A stretch of DNA of 64,000 bases, from contig NZ_JAJSDX010000013.1 in NCBI RefSeq assembly GCF_021272205.1, positions 1 to 64,000 on the forward strand, given 5' to 3'. Source of the stretch: Pantoea sp. Mb-10. Lineage in GTDB: Bacteria > Pseudomonadota > Gammaproteobacteria > Enterobacterales > Enterobacteriaceae. Each line of letters begins with the position of its first letter. The first letter of the stretch is position 1. Below, in pieces: positions 53,928-64,000 of the stretch. The notes beneath the pieces are model-generated. The model ran no database searches and was not told where the DNA came from. It saw nothing but the letters and a program-made list of their open reading frames with translations. The position numbers and the translations under genes are program-made.

Positions 53928-55262
53928 ATGCAAGCCTCCATCACTGATCCATCTGCTTCAAATCCGGCCGACGCGCCGGTAAATTCGCGCAGCAAAGTTG
54001 TCGTGGCGTCGCTGGTCGGCACCGCCATTGAGTTCTTTGATTTCTATATCTACGCCACCGCGGCGGTGATCGTTTTCCCCCATATTTTCTTCCCGCAGGG
54101 CGATGCCACCGTGGCGACGCTGCAGTCGCTGGCGACCTTTGCCATTGCCTTTGTGGCGCGTCCGATTGGCTCGGCGGTGTTCGGCCACTTTGGTGACCGC
54201 GTGGGCCGTAAGGCGACGCTGGTTGCCTCGCTGCTGACCATGGGGGTATCGACCGTACTGATCGGCCTGCTGCCCGGTTATGAGACGATTGGGGTCGCGG
54301 CGCCGCTGCTGCTGGCGCTGGCGCGCTTTGGTCAGGGTCTGGGATTGGGCGGCGAATGGGGCGGCGCGGCGCTGCTGGCCACCGAGAATGCCCCGGCGAA
54401 AAAGCGGGCGCTCTACGGATCTTTCCCGCAGCTGGGCGCGCCGATTGGCTTCTTCTTTGCCAACGGGACGTTCCTGCTGCTGTCGTGGCTGCTGAGCGAC
54501 GAACAGTTTATGCAGTGGGGCTGGCGCGTGCCGTTTATTCTCTCTGCCGTGCTGGTGCTGGTGGGGCTTTACGTGCGCGTGTCGCTGCATGAAAGCCCGG
54601 TGTTTGCCAAAGTGCAGAAAGAGAACAAACAGGTGCGCATGCCGATTGGCACGCTGCTGAGCAAGCACCTCACGGCGACCCTCCTCGGCACCTTTATTAT
54701 GCTGGCGACCTACACGCTGTTCTATATTATGACCGTCTATTCCATGAGTTACGGCACCGCGCCCGCACCGGTTGGGCTGGGCTACTCGCGTAACAGCTTC
54801 CTCTGGATGCTGATGGTGGCGGTGATCGGTTTCGGCGTGATGGTGCCGATTGCGGGTCTCCTGGCGGATCGCTATGGTCGCCGCCGCACCATGATCACCA
54901 TTACGCTGATGATTATCGCCTTTGCGCTGCTGTTCCCAATGCTGCTGGGCTCTGGCTCGCAGATTCTGGTGATGGGCTTCCTGCTGCTGGGCCTGAGCAT
55001 TATGGGCCTGACGTTTGGCCCGATGGGCGCACTGTTGCCGGAGCTGTTCCCAACCGAAGTGCGTTATACCGGTGCGTCGTTCTCCTATAACCTGTCGTCG
55101 ATTTTAGGCGCCTCGGTCGCCCCTTATATCGCCACCTGGTTGAATGCGCATTACGGCCTGCAGGCGGTGGGCTTCTATTTGGCCGCGATGGCGCTGTTAA
55201 CGCTCATTGCGCTGATCGCCTGTAAAGAGACGCGCCACCAGACGCTGTACGAAGCGGTGTGA
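53928..55262 (+). CDS. yhjE: MFS transporter YhjE
   Basis: The 444-residue protein is a metabolite:H+ symporter family MFS carrier with IEFFDFYIYATAAV in helix 1, GHFGDRVGRKATLV in loop 2-3, LGLGGEWGGAALLATE in helix 4 and DRYGRRRTM later, and matches E. coli YhjE. The substrate is unknown, probably a carboxylate or similar. The 285-base upstream gap contains an inverted repeat CTGTTA/TAACAG (53649-53669) of unknown use and no gene I can support. Confidence 0.93.
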   Translation: MQASITDPSASNPADAPVNSRSKVVVASLVGTAIEFFDFYIYATAAVIVFPHIFFPQGDATVATLQSLATFAIAFVARPIGSAVFGHFGDRVGRKATLVASLLTMGVSTVLIGLLPGYETIGVAAPLLLALARFGQGLGLGGEWGGAALLATENAPAKKRALYGSFPQLGAPIGFFFANGTFLLLSWLLSDEQFMQWGWRVPFILSAVLVLVGLYVRVSLHESPVFAKVQKENKQVRMPIGTLLSKHLTATLLGTFIMLATYTLFYIMTVYSMSYGTAPAPVGLGYSRNSFLWMLMVAVIGFGVMVPIAGLLADRYGRRRTMITITLMIIAFALLFPMLLGSGSQILVMGFLLLGLSIMGLTFGPMGALLPELFPTEVRYTGASFSYNLSSILGASVAPYIATWLNAHYGLQAVGFYLAAMALLTLIALIACKETRHQTLYEAV

Positions 55263-55278
55263 TCGCTTAACCTCAGAC

Positions 55279-55303
55279 AAACCCGGCGTTGGCCGGGTTT
55301 TTT
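55279..55303 (+). terminator. Rho-independent terminator of yhjE
   Basis: AAACCCGGC and GCCGGGTTT pair around a short loop and run into TTTTTT. It begins 17 bases after the yhjE stop. Confidence 0.9.
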
Positions 55304-55337
55304 ATGCCTTGCGCCTGACGCCGACCCACGACACGCA

Positions 55338-55363
55338 TAAAAAAACCCCGGCAGGCCGGGGTT
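55338..55363 (-). terminator. Rho-independent terminator of ilvC
   Basis: On the minus strand AACCCCGGC and GCCGGGGTT pair around a 2-base loop and are followed by TTTTTT. It lies about 32 bases after the ilvC stop. Confidence 0.9.
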
Positions 55364-55394
55364 GATACAGTGCTGAAAAACGTGGCGCGTGGGC

Positions 55395-56870
55395 TTAGCC
55401 GGCAACCGCGATGCGTTTCATGTCGGTCATGTAGCCACGCAGCTTGCGGCCCACCGTCTCGATCGGGTGCTGACGAATGGCTTCGTTGACGTCGCGCAGC
55501 TGCGCATTGTCTACCTGCGTGCCCTCGATCGCTTTACCCAGATCGCCTGGCTGCAGCGTGGTCATAAACTCTTTCAGCAGCGGTACGGCCGCAAACGAGA
55601 ACAGGTAGTTGCCGTATTCTGCGGTATCGGAGATAACCACGTTCATTTCATACAGACGCTTACGCGCGATGGTGTTAGCGATCAGCGGCAGCTCGTGCAG
55701 GGATTCATAGTACGCTGACTCTTCGATGATGCCGGCATCGACCATGGTTTCGAACGCCAGCTCAACGCCCGCTTTCACCATCGCCACCATCAGTACGCCT
55801 TTGTCGTAATACTCTTGCTCTTCAATTTTACCGTCGAACTGCGGAGCGGTTTCGAAGGCCGTTTTGCCGGTCTCTTCGCGCCACGTCAGCAGGTTTTTGT
55901 CGTCGTTCGCCCAGTCCGCCATCATGCCGGAAGAGAATTCGCCGGAGATAATGTCATCCATGTGCTTCTGGAACAGCGGCGCCATGATGGTTTTCAGCTG
56001 TTCAGACAGCGCATAGGCGCGGATCTTAGCCGGGTTAGACAGGCGATCCATCATCAGCGTGATGCCGCCAAATTTCAGCGATTCGGTAATGGTTTCCCAG
56101 CCGAACTGGATTAATTTTTCGGTATAAGCAACGTCGTGCCCTTCTGCCACCAGCTTGTCGAAGCACAACAGCGATCCGGCCTGCAGCATGCCGCACAGAA
56201 TGGTCTGCTCGCCCATCAGGTCAGATTTCACTTCCGCAACAAACGACGACTCCAGTACGCCCGCGCGATCGCCGCCCGTCGCAGCAGCCCAGGCTTTTGC
56301 GATGGCCATGCCTTCGCCTTTAGGATCGTTTTCCGGGTGAACCGCAATCAGCGTTGGCACGCCGAAACCACGCTTGTACTCTTCGCGAACTTCAGTGCCT
56401 GGGCACTTCGGTGCCACCATGACCACCGTGATGTCTTTGCGAATGGTTTCGCCCACTTCCACGATGTTGAAACCGTGCGAGTAGCCCAGCGCCGCGCCGT
56501 CTTTCATCAGCGGCTGCACTGCCTGCACCACGGCGGAGTGCTGCTTGTCTGGCGTCAGGTTAACCACCAGGTCAGCCTGCGGGATCAGTTCTTCGTAGGT
56601 ACCCACTTTGAAGCCGTTATCGGTGGCTTTGCGGAATGACGCACGCTTTTCGGCAATGGCTTCAGCACGCAGGGCATAGGCCACGTCCAGGCCGGAATCA
56701 CGCATGTTGAGACCCTGGTTCAGCCCCTGCGCGCCGCAGCCGACGATCACCACTTTTTTGCCTTTCAGGAAGCTGGCGCCGTCGGCGAACTCATCGCGCG
56801 CCATAAAGCGACATTTGCCCAGCTGCGCTAACTGGTTGCGCAGGTTCAGTGTATTGAAGTAATTAGCCAT
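55395..56870 (-). CDS. ilvC: Ketol-acid reductoisomerase IlvC
   Basis: The 491-residue protein is the long (class II) NADPH-dependent enzyme of Enterobacterales. It carries [21 protein letters not shown] at the cofactor site and duplicated C-terminal helical domains with acidic metal ligands ([17 protein letters not shown]). It converts acetolactate and acetohydroxybutyrate to dihydroxy acids in isoleucine/valine synthesis. ATG at 56870 has GGAGT 5 bases upstream. It is divergent from ilvY, its inducer-dependent activator. Confidence 0.98.
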   Translation of the reverse strand: MANYFNTLNLRNQLAQLGKCRFMARDEFADGASFLKGKKVVIVGCGAQGLNQGLNMRDSGLDVAYALRAEAIAEKRASFRKATDNGFKVGTYEELIPQADLVVNLTPDKQHSAVVQAVQPLMKDGAALGYSHGFNIVEVGETIRKDITVVMVAPKCPGTEVREEYKRGFGVPTLIAVHPENDPKGEGMAIAKAWAAATGGDRAGVLESSFVAEVKSDLMGEQTILCGMLQAGSLLCFDKLVAEGHDVAYTEKLIQFGWETITESLKFGGITLMMDRLSNPAKIRAYALSEQLKTIMAPLFQKHMDDIISGEFSSGMMADWANDDKNLLTWREETGKTAFETAPQFDGKIEEQEYYDKGVLMVAMVKAGVELAFETMVDAGIIEESAYYESLHELPLIANTIARKRLYEMNVVISDTAEYGNYLFSFAAVPLLKEFMTTLQPGDLGKAIEGTQVDNAQLRDVNEAIRQHPIETVGRKLRGYMTDMKRIAVAG

Positions 56871-56991
56871 GGGTACTCCGCGTAGAGGATGTGTTTTATT
56901 GTCCGGTAACGGCGCGATGTTCAGTGCCGCGAATGACCCCATCATATGACAGGAAATCTGTTGCTTAAATTGATATATTAACAACGTTACA

Positions 56992-57008
56992 TTGCAATAA
57001 TTGCAATA
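56992..57008. promoter_or_regulatory. IlvY operator in the ilvC-ilvY gap
   Basis: Two perfect palindromic octamers ATTGCAAT stand side by side with one A between them, 21 bases before the ilvY GTG. In E. coli IlvY binds tandem operators in this gap to activate ilvC and repress itself. The assignment follows from position and symmetry. Confidence 0.65.
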
Positions 57009-57028
57009 CTATTTCAACGGAGCGCGGC

Positions 57029-57910
57029 GTGGATTTACGCGATTTAAAACTGTTTTTGCATCTGGCCGAGAGCTGCCACTTTGGCCGCACCGCCAGGGCC
57101 ATGCACGTCAGCCCTTCCACGCTGTCGCGGCAAATTCAGCGGCTGGAGGACGATGTCGGTCACGCGCTGTTTCTGCGCGACAACCGCACCGTGACGCTGA
57201 CGGAAGCGGGCGAACGTCTGCGTCAGTTCGCCCAGCACACGCTGTTGCAGTATCAGCAGCTGCGCCATGCGATGGATCTCAACGGGCCGTCGCTGAGCGG
57301 TGAGCTGCGGCTGTTCTGTTCGGTGACGGCGGCTTACAGCCACCTGCCGCCGATTCTCGATCGCTTTCGCGCCGAACATCCTCAGGTGGAAATCAAGCTC
57401 ACCACCGGCGATGCGGCCGATGCCATTGAGATGGTGCAGTCAGGGGAAGCCGATCTGGCGATTGCCGGTCGACCCGAGTCGCTGCCCGCCAGTATTGATT
57501 TCACGCCGCTCGGCTTGATTCCGCTGGTGCTGATTGCGCCCGCGCTGCCCTGCCCGGTGCGCAGCCAGTCAACGCAGGCGCAGCCCGACTGGTCGCAGAT
57601 CCCGTTCATCCTGCCCGATCAGGGACCGGCGCGACGCGCAATCGATCTGTGGTTCCGGCGGCAACGCATCGCCAATCCGCAAATTTATGCCACGGTGTCC
57701 GGACATGAGGCGATTGTGTCGATGGTGGCGCTGGGCTGTGGTATTGCGCTGTTACCGGACGTGGTACTGGAAAACAGCCCGGAGCCGGTGCGCAATCGCG
57801 TGCTGACGCTGGCGGATGTGGAGGCGGTGGCGCCGCTTGAGCTGGGCGTATGCGTACAAAAAAAGCGGCTCGGTGAGCCGCTGATTCATGCGTTCTGGCA
57901 TCTGCTGTAG
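57029..57910 (+). CDS. ilvY: LysR-family activator IlvY
   Basis: The 293-residue regulator begins MDLRDLKLFLHLAESCHFGR with a LysR helix-turn-helix (HVSPSTLSRQIQRLE) and matches E. coli IlvY, including DRFRAEHPQVEIKLTTGDAADA and VSMVALGCGIALLPDVV. It activates ilvC when acetolactate or acetohydroxybutyrate is bound. The start is GTG at 57029. Its stop is 4 bases from that of ilvA on the other strand. Confidence 0.96.
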   Translation: MDLRDLKLFLHLAESCHFGRTARAMHVSPSTLSRQIQRLEDDVGHALFLRDNRTVTLTEAGERLRQFAQHTLLQYQQLRHAMDLNGPSLSGELRLFCSVTAAYSHLPPILDRFRAEHPQVEIKLTTGDAADAIEMVQSGEADLAIAGRPESLPASIDFTPLGLIPLVLIAPALPCPVRSQSTQAQPDWSQIPFILPDQGPARRAIDLWFRRQRIANPQIYATVSGHEAIVSMVALGCGIALLPDVVLENSPEPVRNRVLTLADVEAVAPLELGVCVQKKRLGEPLIHAFWHLL

Positions 57911-57914
57911 CTTA

Positions 57915-59459
57915 TTACCCGGCGAGGAAAAAGCGAAACGCCGGGTTGTTAGCTTCATCGTGCCATTCGTACCCTAACTCAGTGAGGTGCGTGACGAAAT
58001 CGGGCTCTTGATCGTTGACTTCAAACGCTGCCAGCACGCGACCATAGTCGGTGCCGTGGCTGCGGTAGTGGAACAGTGAAATGTTCCAGTGCGCACCCAG
58101 CGTCTGCAAAAACTTCAGCAGCGCACCCGGCGCCTCTGGAAATTCAAAGCTGAACAGCCGCTCGCGCAGCGGCTTCGATGGCCGACCGCCCACCATGTAG
58201 CGCACGTGTAGCTTCGCCATCTCATCATCTGACAAATCCACCACTTGGTAACCGCCGTCGGTGAGCTGACTGATAATTTCACCGCGCTCTTCCAGCCCGC
58301 GCGTTAAGCGCACGCCGACGAAGATGCAGGCGTTATCGGCATCCGCATAGCGATAGTTGAACTCAGTGACGGCGCGACCACCCAGCGTTTGGCAGAAGCG
58401 CAGGAAACTGCCCTGCTGTTCAGGAATGGTCACGGCCAGCAGCGCTTCACGCTGTTCGCCCAGTTCACAGCGTTCCGAGACGTAGCGCAGACCGTGAAAG
58501 TTCACGTTGGCACCGGAAAGCACGTGCGCCAAGCGCTCGCCCTGAATATTGTGCTGCTGGATATATTTTTTCATGCCGGCCAGCGCCAGCGCGCCCGACG
58601 GTTCGGCCACGGCCCGGACATCTTCAAACAGATCTTTCATCGCCGCGCAGATGGCGTCGCTGTCGACCGTCACGATGTCATCGATCCAGGCCTGGCAGAG
58701 CCGGAAGGTTTCGCTGCCGATGCGCTTCACCGCTACCCCTTCGGCAAACAGCCCAACGCGCGGTAAATCCACCGGCTCCCCCGCCTCCAGCGCGGCTTTC
58801 AGGCAGGCGGAATCTTCTGACTCCACCGCGATAACTTTGATTTGCGGCATCAGCTGCTTGATCAGCACCGCGACGCCAGCCGCAAGGCCGCCGCCACCGA
58901 CCGGCACAAAGATGCGATCGAGATGCGCATCCTGCTGCAACAGCTCCATGGCCAGTGTGCCTTGTCCGGCGATCACCGCCGGATGGTCAAACGGAGGCAC
59001 AAAGGTGTATCCCCGCTCTGCCGCCAGCGCGATGGCTTTGGCTTTCGCCTCATCGAAGTTGGCGCCAAACAGATAAGCCTCACCGCCAAATGCACGCACT
59101 GCATCCACTTTGATATCCGCAGTTGCTACCGGCATCACAATCAGAGATTTGATGCCGAGCTTAGTGGCCGAGAGCGCCACGCCCTGCGCGTGGTTGCCCG
59201 CCGACGCGGTAATCACACCGCGTGCCTTTTGCTCTTCGGTCAAGCCCGCGATCATCGCGTAAGCCCCGCGCAGCTTAAAGCTGTGCACGGGCTGACGATC
59301 CTCGCGCTTCACCAGTACGGTGTTGCCGAGGCGCGATGAAATTTTCTCCATTTTTTGCAGCGGCGTGACCTGGGCCACTTCGTACACCGGCGCACGCAGC
59401 ACCGCGCGCAGATACTCTGCGCCGTCGGGCGTTGCAGAAAGCGGTTGAGACTCGGCCAT
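57915..59459 (-). CDS. ilvA: Biosynthetic threonine deaminase IlvA
   Basis: The 514-residue enzyme has the PLP lysine motif HSFKLRGAYAM, the glycine-rich PVGGGGLAAG loop and two ACT-like regulatory domains in the last 190 residues (EQQGSFLRFCQTLGGR, EAPGALLKFLQTLG), typical of the isoleucine-inhibited form. It makes 2-oxobutanoate from threonine. Its ribosome site (GGGAGG) lies within the end of ilvD, 6 bases upstream. Confidence 0.98.
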   Translation of the reverse strand: MAESQPLSATPDGAEYLRAVLRAPVYEVAQVTPLQKMEKISSRLGNTVLVKREDRQPVHSFKLRGAYAMIAGLTEEQKARGVITASAGNHAQGVALSATKLGIKSLIVMPVATADIKVDAVRAFGGEAYLFGANFDEAKAKAIALAAERGYTFVPPFDHPAVIAGQGTLAMELLQQDAHLDRIFVPVGGGGLAAGVAVLIKQLMPQIKVIAVESEDSACLKAALEAGEPVDLPRVGLFAEGVAVKRIGSETFRLCQAWIDDIVTVDSDAICAAMKDLFEDVRAVAEPSGALALAGMKKYIQQHNIQGERLAHVLSGANVNFHGLRYVSERCELGEQREALLAVTIPEQQGSFLRFCQTLGGRAVTEFNYRYADADNACIFVGVRLTRGLEERGEIISQLTDGGYQVVDLSDDEMAKLHVRYMVGGRPSKPLRERLFSFEFPEAPGALLKFLQTLGAHWNISLFHYRSHGTDYGRVLAAFEVNDQEPDFVTHLTELGYEWHDEANNPAFRFFLAG

Positions 59460-59465
59460 CAGCGA

Positions 59466-61316
59466 TTAGCCTCCCAGCTTGGACTTATCACGCACCGCGC
59501 CTTTGTCGGCGCTGGTGGCGAGCGAGGCGTAAGCGCGCAGTGCCAGGGAGACCTGACGCTCGCGCCCGTGTGGCGTGTACGCCGCGTCACCGCGCGCCTG
59601 CTCGGCTTCACGACGGGCGTGCAGTTCATTATCCGGTACCGCCAGTTTGATGCCGCGATTCGGGATATCGATCTCAATGAGGTCACCGTCTTGCACCAGC
59701 GCAATGGTGCCGCCGCTGGCGGCTTCCGGGGACGCGTGACCAATCGAGAGGCCAGAGGTTCCGCCAGAGAAGCGGCCGTCGGTGATCAGCGCGCAGCTTT
59801 TACCCAAGCCCATGGATTTCAGGTAGGTAGTTGGATAGAGCATTTCCTGCATGCCTGGCCCGCCTTTCGGCCCTTCATAGCGGATCACCACCACGTCGCC
59901 TGCCACCACTTTACCGCCGAGGATCGCCTCGACCGCGTCGTCCTGGCTTTCGTACACTTTGGCCGGGCCGGTGAAGGTCAGAATCTCTTTGTCCACCCCC
60001 GCGGTTTTGACGATGCAGCCATCTTCTGCCAGGTTGCCGTAGAGCACCGCTAATCCGCCGTCTTGAGAGAACGCGTGCTCGCGCGTGCGGATGCAGCCTT
60101 CCTGACGATCATCATCCAAGGTGTCCCAGCGGCAATCCTGTGAGAACGCCTGCGTGGTGCGGATCCCTGCGGGTCCGGCGCGGAACATTTTTTTCACCGC
60201 CTCGTCCTGCGTCAGCATGATGTCGTATTGATCCAGCGTTTCGCGCAGGCTGAGGCCCAGTACGTTGCGCACGTCATTGTGCAGCAGCCCTGCGCGGTCC
60301 AGTTCACCGAGAATACCGATAACGCCGCCCGCACGGTGTACATCCTCCATGTGGTACTTCTGCGTGCTGGGTGCCACTTTGCACAGGTGCGGCACTTGGC
60401 GCGACAGGCGATCGATATCAGAAATATTGAAGTCAATTTCGCCTTCCTGCGCCGCCGCCAGCAGGTGCAGCACAGTGTTGGTGGAACCGCCCATGGCGAT
60501 GTCCAGCGTCATGGCGTTTTCAAACGCGGCTTTGTTGGCGATATTACGCGGCAGCACCCGATCGTCATCCTGCTCGTAATACTGTTTGGTCAGGTTGACG
60601 ATGCGTTTGCCCGCGTTGATAAAGAGATCTTTGCGGTCAGCGTGGGTCGCCAGCAGCGAGCCATTACCGGGCTGAGACAGGCCCAGCGCCTCAGTGAGGC
60701 AGTTCATGGAGTTGGCGGTGAACATCCCGGAACAGGAGCCGCAGGTTGGGCAGGCGGAGCGTTCAATCTGCTCGCTTTCTGCGTCGCTGACATTGGGGTT
60801 GGCACCCTGAATCATGGCGTCGACCAGATCCAGCTTGATGATTTTATCGGAAAGCTTGGTCTTGCCCGCTTCCATCGGACCGCCGGACACAAAGATCACC
60901 GGAATGTTGAGGCGCAGCGAGGCCATCAGCATGCCGGGGGTGATTTTGTCACAGTTGGAGATGCAGACCATGGCATCGGCGCAGTGCGCGTTGACCATGT
61001 ACTCCACGGAGTCGGCGATCAGCTCGCGGGAAGGCAGTGAATACAGCATGCCGCCATGGCCCATGGCAATACCGTCATCCACCGCGATGGTGTTGAACTC
61101 TTTGGCCACGCCGCCGGCGGCTTCAATCTGCTCAGCGACCAGTTTGCCCAAATCGCGCAGGTGAACGTGTCCCGGTACGAACTGGGTAAACGAGTTGACC
61201 ACAGCGATGATGGGTTTGCCGAAATCGGCGTCGGTCATTCCGGTGGCGCGCCACAAGGCACGGGCACCCGCCATATTACGGCCGTGGGTGGTGGTGGCGG
61301 AACGGTACTTAGGCAT
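59466..61316 (-). CDS. ilvD: Dihydroxy-acid dehydratase IlvD
   Basis: The 616-residue Fe-S enzyme has the cluster cysteines in [13 protein letters not shown] and [18 protein letters not shown], and the C-terminal [14 protein letters not shown]. It matches the E. coli protein in length and content. It makes 2-oxoisovalerate and 2-oxo-3-methylvalerate. GGAG lies 11 bases before ATG 61316. A 60-base gap separates it from ilvE. Confidence 0.98.
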   Translation of the reverse strand: MPKYRSATTTHGRNMAGARALWRATGMTDADFGKPIIAVVNSFTQFVPGHVHLRDLGKLVAEQIEAAGGVAKEFNTIAVDDGIAMGHGGMLYSLPSRELIADSVEYMVNAHCADAMVCISNCDKITPGMLMASLRLNIPVIFVSGGPMEAGKTKLSDKIIKLDLVDAMIQGANPNVSDAESEQIERSACPTCGSCSGMFTANSMNCLTEALGLSQPGNGSLLATHADRKDLFINAGKRIVNLTKQYYEQDDDRVLPRNIANKAAFENAMTLDIAMGGSTNTVLHLLAAAQEGEIDFNISDIDRLSRQVPHLCKVAPSTQKYHMEDVHRAGGVIGILGELDRAGLLHNDVRNVLGLSLRETLDQYDIMLTQDEAVKKMFRAGPAGIRTTQAFSQDCRWDTLDDDRQEGCIRTREHAFSQDGGLAVLYGNLAEDGCIVKTAGVDKEILTFTGPAKVYESQDDAVEAILGGKVVAGDVVVIRYEGPKGGPGMQEMLYPTTYLKSMGLGKSCALITDGRFSGGTSGLSIGHASPEAASGGTIALVQDGDLIEIDIPNRGIKLAVPDNELHARREAEQARGDAAYTPHGRERQVSLALRAYASLATSADKGAVRDKSKLGG

Positions 61317-61376
61317 GCGCTATTTACTCCAGTGTAAAAATGACGCGGGCGCAGCGGCACCCGCGTAACGATCGTG

Positions 61377-62306
61377 TTAAGGATTAACCTGATCCAACCA
61401 ACCGTACTTGTCTTCGGTCTCGCCTGTGAACAGGCCAAAGAAGGCTTTCTGAATGCGTTCGGTTACCGGGCCGCGTTTACCCGCGCCCACTTGAATACCG
61501 TCGACGCTGCGTACCGGGGTGATCTCAGCGGCGGTGCCGGACATGAAGATCTCATCCGCCAGATAGAGCGACTCACGTGACAGCACCTGCTCACGGACTT
61601 CAATGCCCATGTCTTGCGCCAGCTTGATGATGGCGTCACGCGTGATGCCCGGCAGCGCGGAGGAGGTAAACGGCGGCGTAAACAGAATGCCATCCTTGAC
61701 TTCGAACAGGTTTTCGCCCGCGCCTTCTGAGATATAGCCTTGCGTATCCAGCGCGATGCCTTCCTGATAGCCGTGGCGGCGAGCTTCGCTGCCAACCAGC
61801 AGCGAAGAGAGGTAGTTACCGCCCGCTTTGGCCGCGGTAGGCAAGGTGTTTGGCGCGACGCGGTTCCAGGAAGAAACCATCGCGTCGATGCCGTTTTCCA
61901 GCGCATCTGCACCCAGATAGGTGCCCCACGGGAACGCTGCAATGATGACGTCGGTGGTATAACCGTCTGGCGGGTTCACGCCCAAGCCAACGTCGCCGAT
62001 AAAGGCCAGCGGACGGATATACGCGCTTTTCAGGTTGTTAACGCGAATCACCTCACGGCACGCTTCCATCAGCTCATCAACGCTTGAGGTAATGGGGAAA
62101 CGGTAGATTTTGGCGGAGTCGTGCAGACGTTGCATGTGTTCACGGTGACGGAAAACGACCGGGCCTTTGTGCGAGTCGTAGCAGCGTACGCCTTCAAATA
62201 CCGACGTGCCGTAGTGCAGGGCGTGAGACATGACGCTGACTTTTGCCTCTTCCCACTTAACCATCTCTCCGTTGAACCAGATAAAGTCTGCTTTCTTCGT
62301 ACTCAT
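61377..62306 (-). CDS. ilvE: Branched-chain amino acid aminotransferase IlvE
   Basis: The 309-residue class IV aminotransferase has YGTSVFEGVRCYD near the start, the PLP lysine in AAKAGGNYLSSL (about residue 160) and the GTAAEITPVRSVDG phosphate-binding region. It performs the final transamination to Val, Leu and Ile. AGGAAG precedes ATG 62306. It lies 18 bases after ilvM. Confidence 0.98.
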   Translation of the reverse strand: MSTKKADFIWFNGEMVKWEEAKVSVMSHALHYGTSVFEGVRCYDSHKGPVVFRHREHMQRLHDSAKIYRFPITSSVDELMEACREVIRVNNLKSAYIRPLAFIGDVGLGVNPPDGYTTDVIIAAFPWGTYLGADALENGIDAMVSSWNRVAPNTLPTAAKAGGNYLSSLLVGSEARRHGYQEGIALDTQGYISEGAGENLFEVKDGILFTPPFTSSALPGITRDAIIKLAQDMGIEVREQVLSRESLYLADEIFMSGTAAEITPVRSVDGIQVGAGKRGPVTERIQKAFFGLFTGETEDKYGWLDQVNP

Positions 62307-62324
62307 CGTAACTTCCTTTGGCGT

Positions 62325-62582
62325 CTATGCGCGTATTTGTTGTGTTGTTTGTTGCTGGATCTCGACGCAGGCGACATCCATAAGTTTGCTTAACTGCGAA
62401 GACAGTAAATCGACAGAGCGCTGGCTGGCAACGGTCATTTCGATATTAATATTTTCGGCATTGATCGCCGATGCCATATTCATGGCACACACCTGAAAGC
62501 CACGATGGCGCACGACGCGCAAAATGCGCTCCAGGATTTCAGGGCGGAAGCGGGCTTCGATAGTCAACTGATGCTGGTTCAT
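62325..62582 (-). CDS. ilvM: Acetolactate synthase II small subunit IlvM
   Basis: The 85-residue ACT-domain protein begins [20 protein letters not shown] and matches IlvM of E. coli. It is the regulatory partner of IlvG. Its ATG overlaps the ilvG stop by 4 bases (ATGA), so the two subunits are translationally coupled. Confidence 0.96.
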   Translation of the reverse strand: MNQHQLTIEARFRPEILERILRVVRHRGFQVCAMNMASAINAENINIEMTVASQRSVDLLSSQLSKLMDVACVEIQQQTTQQIRA

Positions 62583-64000
62583 GCGGTTTTCTCCATCATG
62601 TTTGCGTTGCTGGCACCCGGCGGCACCAATGGCCAGACGTTTTCATACTCATCAATCGCGACATGCAGGAAGTAAGGGCCTTCACTGTTCAGCAGGGCGT
62701 CGATGGCGGCGTCGACCTGATCTTTTCGGCTGATGCGCTGGCCCGGAATATCAAAGGCGCTGGCCAGCGTGAGGAAATCGGGATTGTCTGTGAGGGTGGT
62801 TTCGCTATAGCGTCCATCAAAGAACAGCTGTTGCCACTGGCGTACCATGCCGAGCCGCTGATTGTCTAACAGCAGGATTTTCACCGGCAATTTTTTGCGC
62901 TTGATGGTGCCCAGCTCCTGGATATTCATCATGATCGATCCGTCACCTGAGACGCAGATAACCGTATCTTCAGGACGGGCAACCTGCGCACCGACCGCGG
63001 CAGGCAGACCAAAACCCATGGTGCCCAGGCCGCTGGAGGTGATGAAGTTTTCCGGTGCGGTGAAGCGCATGTGCTGCGCCGTCCACATTTGGTGTTGGCC
63101 CACATCGGTGGTCACCACAGCGCTTGCGCCTTTACGGTCAGACACCTGCTTCAGCAGCAGGGGCGCATAAATAGCCTCACCCGGGTGATCGTAGCGCCAG
63201 GCGAATTCCGCCTTCATGGCTTTGACTTCTGCACGCCAACCGTCAATCTCCAACGGCATGCTGAGTGCCGGCAGCACCTGATTCAGGCCGCCCTGCAGTG
63301 AAACGTGCGCGCGGCGCAGTTTATTGAGTTCCGCGGGATCGATGTCGATGTGGATCACGCTGGCGTGCGGCGCGAAGGTATCCAGTTTGCCGGTGACGCG
63401 GTCGTCAAAGCGGGCGCCAACGGCAATCAGCAAATCGCAGGATTGCACCGCCAGGTTAGCCGCTTTGGTGCCGTGCATGCCTAACATGCCAAGATCGAGC
63501 TCGCTGTGCGGATCGGCGCTGCCGAGGCCCTTTAGCGTCGACACCGTGGGGATTCCGCTTTCCTGCGCCATGGCACGCAGCGCTGGAACCGCCTGCGCCA
63601 TGCCAACGCCGCCGCCGATATAAAGTATGGGCTTATGCGATTGCGCCAGCAGCGCACGGGCTTCGGCAATATGCTGCGGGCAGTGGCTCACCCCCTCTTC
63701 AACCGGCAACAAATGCGGTGTGAAGTCGGCACTGGCCAGCTGGATATCTTTCGGGATATCCACTAAAACCGGGCCCGGGCGGCCTGATTGCGCAATGGCG
63801 AACGCTTCTGCCAGCACCGACGGTAAATCTTCCAGCGACTCCACCAGGAAGCTGTGCTTGGTGCAGGCTAACGACAGACCGAGGACGTCAATCTCCTGGA
63901 AGGCATCGGTGCCGATAAACGCGGAAGAAACCTGACCGGTAATCGCGACTACCGGGACAGAATCCATCATCGCGTCGGCTAATCCCGTGATCAAATTCGT
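62579..64000 (-). CDS. ilvG: Acetolactate synthase II large subunit IlvG (5' part outside window)
   Basis: The visible 473 residues are the middle and C-terminal parts of Ilv[21 protein letters not shown] at the right edge, then [13 protein letters not shown], the thiamine diphosphate motif ([14 protein letters not shown]) and a C-terminus ending [14 protein letters not shown]. The start lies beyond 64000. The frame is open throughout, including the region where E. coli K-12 ilvG is frameshifted, so acetolactate synthase II is probably functional. First enzyme of Ile/Val synthesis; ilvGMEDA order is intact. Confidence 0.97.
   Translation of the reverse strand, partial: TNLITGLADAMMDSVPVVAITGQVSSAFIGTDAFQEIDVLGLSLACTKHSFLVESLEDLPSVLAEAFAIAQSGRPGPVLVDIPKDIQLASADFTPHLLPVEEGVSHCPQHIAEARALLAQSHKPILYIGGGVGMAQAVPALRAMAQESGIPTVSTLKGLGSADPHSELDLGMLGMHGTKAANLAVQSCDLLIAVGARFDDRVTGKLDTFAPHASVIHIDIDPAELNKLRRAHVSLQGGLNQVLPALSMPLEIDGWRAEVKAMKAEFAWRYDHPGEAIYAPLLLKQVSDRKGASAVVTTDVGQHQMWTAQHMRFTAPENFITSSGLGTMGFGLPAAVGAQVARPEDTVICVSGDGSIMMNIQELGTIKRKKLPVKILLLDNQRLGMVRQWQQLFFDGRYSETTLTDNPDFLTLASAFDIPGQRISRKDQVDAAIDALLNSEGPYFLHVAIDEYENVWPLVPPGASNANMMEKTA

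Noticed and set aside
53661..53933. 90-codon minus-strand frame between yhjD and yhjE
   Set aside because: It covers the yhjE promoter and leader, and no homology was recognised.
57910..57950. Hairpin between ilvY and ilvA ends as a terminator
   Set aside because: ACCCGGCG/CGCCGGGT can pair, but it lies inside ilvA and no T-run follows on either strand.
60228..61040. 270-codon frame antisense to ilvD
   Set aside because: It is a shadow of ilvD, with no recognised domain.

Overview
This window looks like chromosomal DNA of a member of the Enterobacterales, most probably Erwiniaceae (Pantoea/Erwinia/Mixta group). That placement is inference: the GC content looks high, most proteins resemble Escherichia coli proteins closely but not identically (Kdp, Lgo, Gsi-type, YhjD, YhjE, IlvGMEDA, IlvC, IlvY), and E. 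coli gene order survives only in blocks. No phage, plasmid or insertion-sequence genes, tRNA, rRNA or CRISPR array was recognised.

Layout. 1-337: edge of a GC-rich repeat. 338-11024, all on the minus strand: yqhA, the potassium pump operon kdpFABC with kdpD but no kdpE next to it, an HD-GYP c-di-GMP phosphodiesterase and the cytosine methylase dcm (no vsr). 11087-12470 and 22861-24345: two copies, in inverted orientation, of a long composite repeat built of small hairpins. They enclose about 10.4 kb with an acetyltransferase, an ABC exporter, a COG3146 protein, a YpfH-like esterase, a TIM-barrel isomerase, a fluoride channel under a fluoride riboswitch, a nucleoside hydrolase and the L-galactonate genes lgoD/lgoR/lgoT.

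24365-43249 is the most distinctive part: an accessory island with two complete peptide-type ABC importers in opposite orientations, four peptidases of families that act on D-residue or unusual peptides (M19, S12 D-aminopeptidase-like, S58 DmpA-like, M55 DppA-like), an FAH-family hydrolase, a LysR regulator, and a DgcN/DgcA pair (D-glutamate N-acetyltransferase and N-acetyl-D-glutamate racemase or dipeptide epimerase). The simplest reading is uptake and breakdown of D-amino-acid peptides such as peptidoglycan stem peptides, with D-glutamate sent to N-acetyl-L-glutamate.

43250-55262 holds a candidate 25-residue protein behind a strong promoter, mntP with an MntR box, an unknown small membrane protein, mqo, a LysE exporter divergent from a MocR regulator with a palindromic operator between them, a GST, a PhzF-family protein, an SDR, a LysR regulator, yhjD and yhjE. 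55338-64000 is the branched-chain amino acid region: ilvC divergent from ilvY, and ilvGMEDA on the minus strand, with ilvG running off the right edge and its frame open throughout the visible part.
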